Source: an uncultured Lentisphaeria bacterium
GTDB taxonomy: Bacteria > Verrucomicrobiota > Lentisphaeria > JABSQK01 > CAJWLW01
NCBI GenBank assembly: GCA_913042885.1
Contig: CAJWLW010000286.1
Location: forward strand, 1-6,390
DNA length: 6,390 nucleotides
Direction of reading: 5' to 3'
This document shows, one piece after another, positions 5,692 through 6,390 of this stretch (position 1 is the stretch's first letter; every line of letters begins with the position of its first letter). The notes under the pieces were generated by a model. That model saw only the letters and a program-made list of their open reading frames with translations. It was not told the origin of the DNA and searched no databases. The position numbers and the translations under genes are program-made.

Positions 5692-6390
5692 ATGGAAATT
5701 TTCGATACGCACTTTCATCTGACACCCGAGGATGAGCTTGGTGCCATTGCGGCGCGCGCGCTTGCCGTCGGCGTCACCCGCCTGCTGGTTGCCGGCGCGG
5801 CGGTCGGCGAGGCGGAAGCCGTGTTGGGACAGATCGCGGCGGTGCCAGCGGTTTTCGCGGCGGTTGGTGTGCATCCGCACGAAGCCGAGAAGTTCGACGG
5901 CGACATCGGGTACTACCGTGGATTGGCCGGGCATCCGCGCGTCCGCGCGATCGGTGAGATCGGGCTGGACTACTACTACGACAACGCCCCGTGCGACACG
6001 CAGAAGGCGGTGTTTCGGCAATTCCTGGAGCTGGCCCGGGAAACCGGTTTGCCGGCGGTGGTCCATTGCCGCGATGCCTATGACGACTGCCATGCGTTGC
6101 TGGCGGAATGTCTCGACGGTGGCCCGTTCGTAGTCCACTGCTACACCGGTACGGTCGAATGGGCCCAGCGGTTTCTGGCGCTCGGCGGGCATTTGTCATT
6201 CACCGGAATTCTGACCTTTCCGCGCAGTGACGATGTGCGGGCAGCGTTCCACAGCGTGCCGCTGGACCGGCTGATGTTCGAGACGGATTCGCCGTACCTG
6301 TCGCCGGTGCCGCTGCGTGGTCGGGTCAACGAACCGGCCAACGTGGCGCATATCGTCGCCTATGCTGCGGACGTGCTCGAGATGCCGGCG
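5692..6390 (+). CDS. tatD: TatD family metal-dependent hydrolase / DNase (partial, C-terminus missing)
   Basis: The first 233 residues of a TatD protein, a cytoplasmic TIM-barrel metallohydrolase; family members act as 3'-5' exonucleases or DNases and some as D-amino-acyl hydrolases. Every expected metal ligand is present: H7 and H9 in DTHFHL, E89 in GEIGLDYYY, H125 in VVHCRDA, H149 in VVHCYTG and D199 in FETDSPYL. GVHPH (about 60-64) and the late PLRGRVNEPANVAHIV segment are also characteristic. Family proteins are usually about 255-265 residues, so only some 20-30 residues should lie beyond the right edge. The start at 5692 is set by the Shine-Dalgarno at 5678-5683 and places the HxH motif at residues 7-9, as is normal. 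It diverges from the ABC operon and shows no functional link to it. Paralogues such as YcfH or YjjV share the motifs, so the symbol indicates the family, not a proven orthologue. Confidence 0.95.
   Translation, partial: MEIFDTHFHLTPEDELGAIAARALAVGVTRLLVAGAAVGEAEAVLGQIAAVPAVFAAVGVHPHEAEKFDGDIGYYRGLAGHPRVRAIGEIGLDYYYDNAPCDTQKAVFRQFLELARETGLPAVVHCRDAYDDCHALLAECLDGGPFVVHCYTGTVEWAQRFLALGGHLSFTGILTFPRSDDVRAAFHSVPLDRLMFETDSPYLSPVPLRGRVNEPANVAHIVAYAADVLEMPA

Noticed and set aside
5534..5725. 63-codon minus-strand frame starting inside tatD
   Set aside because: It overlaps both the tatD start and the candidate small membrane ORF in another frame, and its composition shows no domain or helix.
5416..6192. 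258-codon minus-strand open frame across tatD
   Set aside because: It is opposite tatD, in which all six metal ligands are intact, and it has no coherent protein features.
1..6390. CRISPR array, insertion sequence, tRNA, rRNA or defence system
   Set aside because: No spaced direct repeats, transposase-like frame, terminal inverted repeats or RNA-gene signatures were seen by eye.

Overview
This 6390-base window is dense, GC-rich bacterial DNA (roughly 60% GC by eye). It holds the front part of a four-gene operon on the minus strand and, diverging from it, the start of a plus-strand tatD gene. The cell is most likely Gram-negative. Two operon products carry a membrane anchor with a large soluble portion that probably lies in the periplasm, and the gene set resembles clusters common in diderm bacteria (PVC group, Myxococcota, Bacteroidota, some Proteobacteria). 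Nothing in the sequence fixes the phylum; a PVC-type organism is only a guess.

Layout, right to left along the minus strand: a possible small membrane-protein gene (5651-5472); a 246-base spacer that should hold the operon promoter or leader (5471-5226); an ABC ATPase of the GldA/NatA type (5225-4275); a six-helix ABC-2 permease of the GldF type (4278-3520); a GldG-like auxiliary protein anchored at both ends (3509-1593); and a DUF4340 protein that runs off the left edge and continues into a HEAT-like helical region (1596-1). Two of the three junctions are 4-base ATGA stop/start overlaps and the third is a 10-base gap with a Shine-Dalgarno that begins inside the upstream stop codon, so the four genes look like one translationally coupled unit. 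On the plus strand, tatD starts at 5692 and is cut by the right edge about 20-30 residues before its expected end.

Functionally, the ATPase and permease should form an ABC-2 type transporter. The GldG-like and DUF4340 proteins are probably its envelope partners. In Bacteroidota the related GldA/GldF/GldG set is required for gliding. Outside that group, ATPase-permease-Gldg-DUF4340 clusters are widespread, but their substrate is not known to me. The most unusual points are the HEAT-like extension on the DUF4340 protein, the membrane-proximal coiled coil of the GldG-like protein, and the small alanine-rich membrane ORF between the operon and tatD. I found no mobile element, CRISPR array, tRNA or rRNA. 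The long plus-strand frames opposite the operon are coding shadows.
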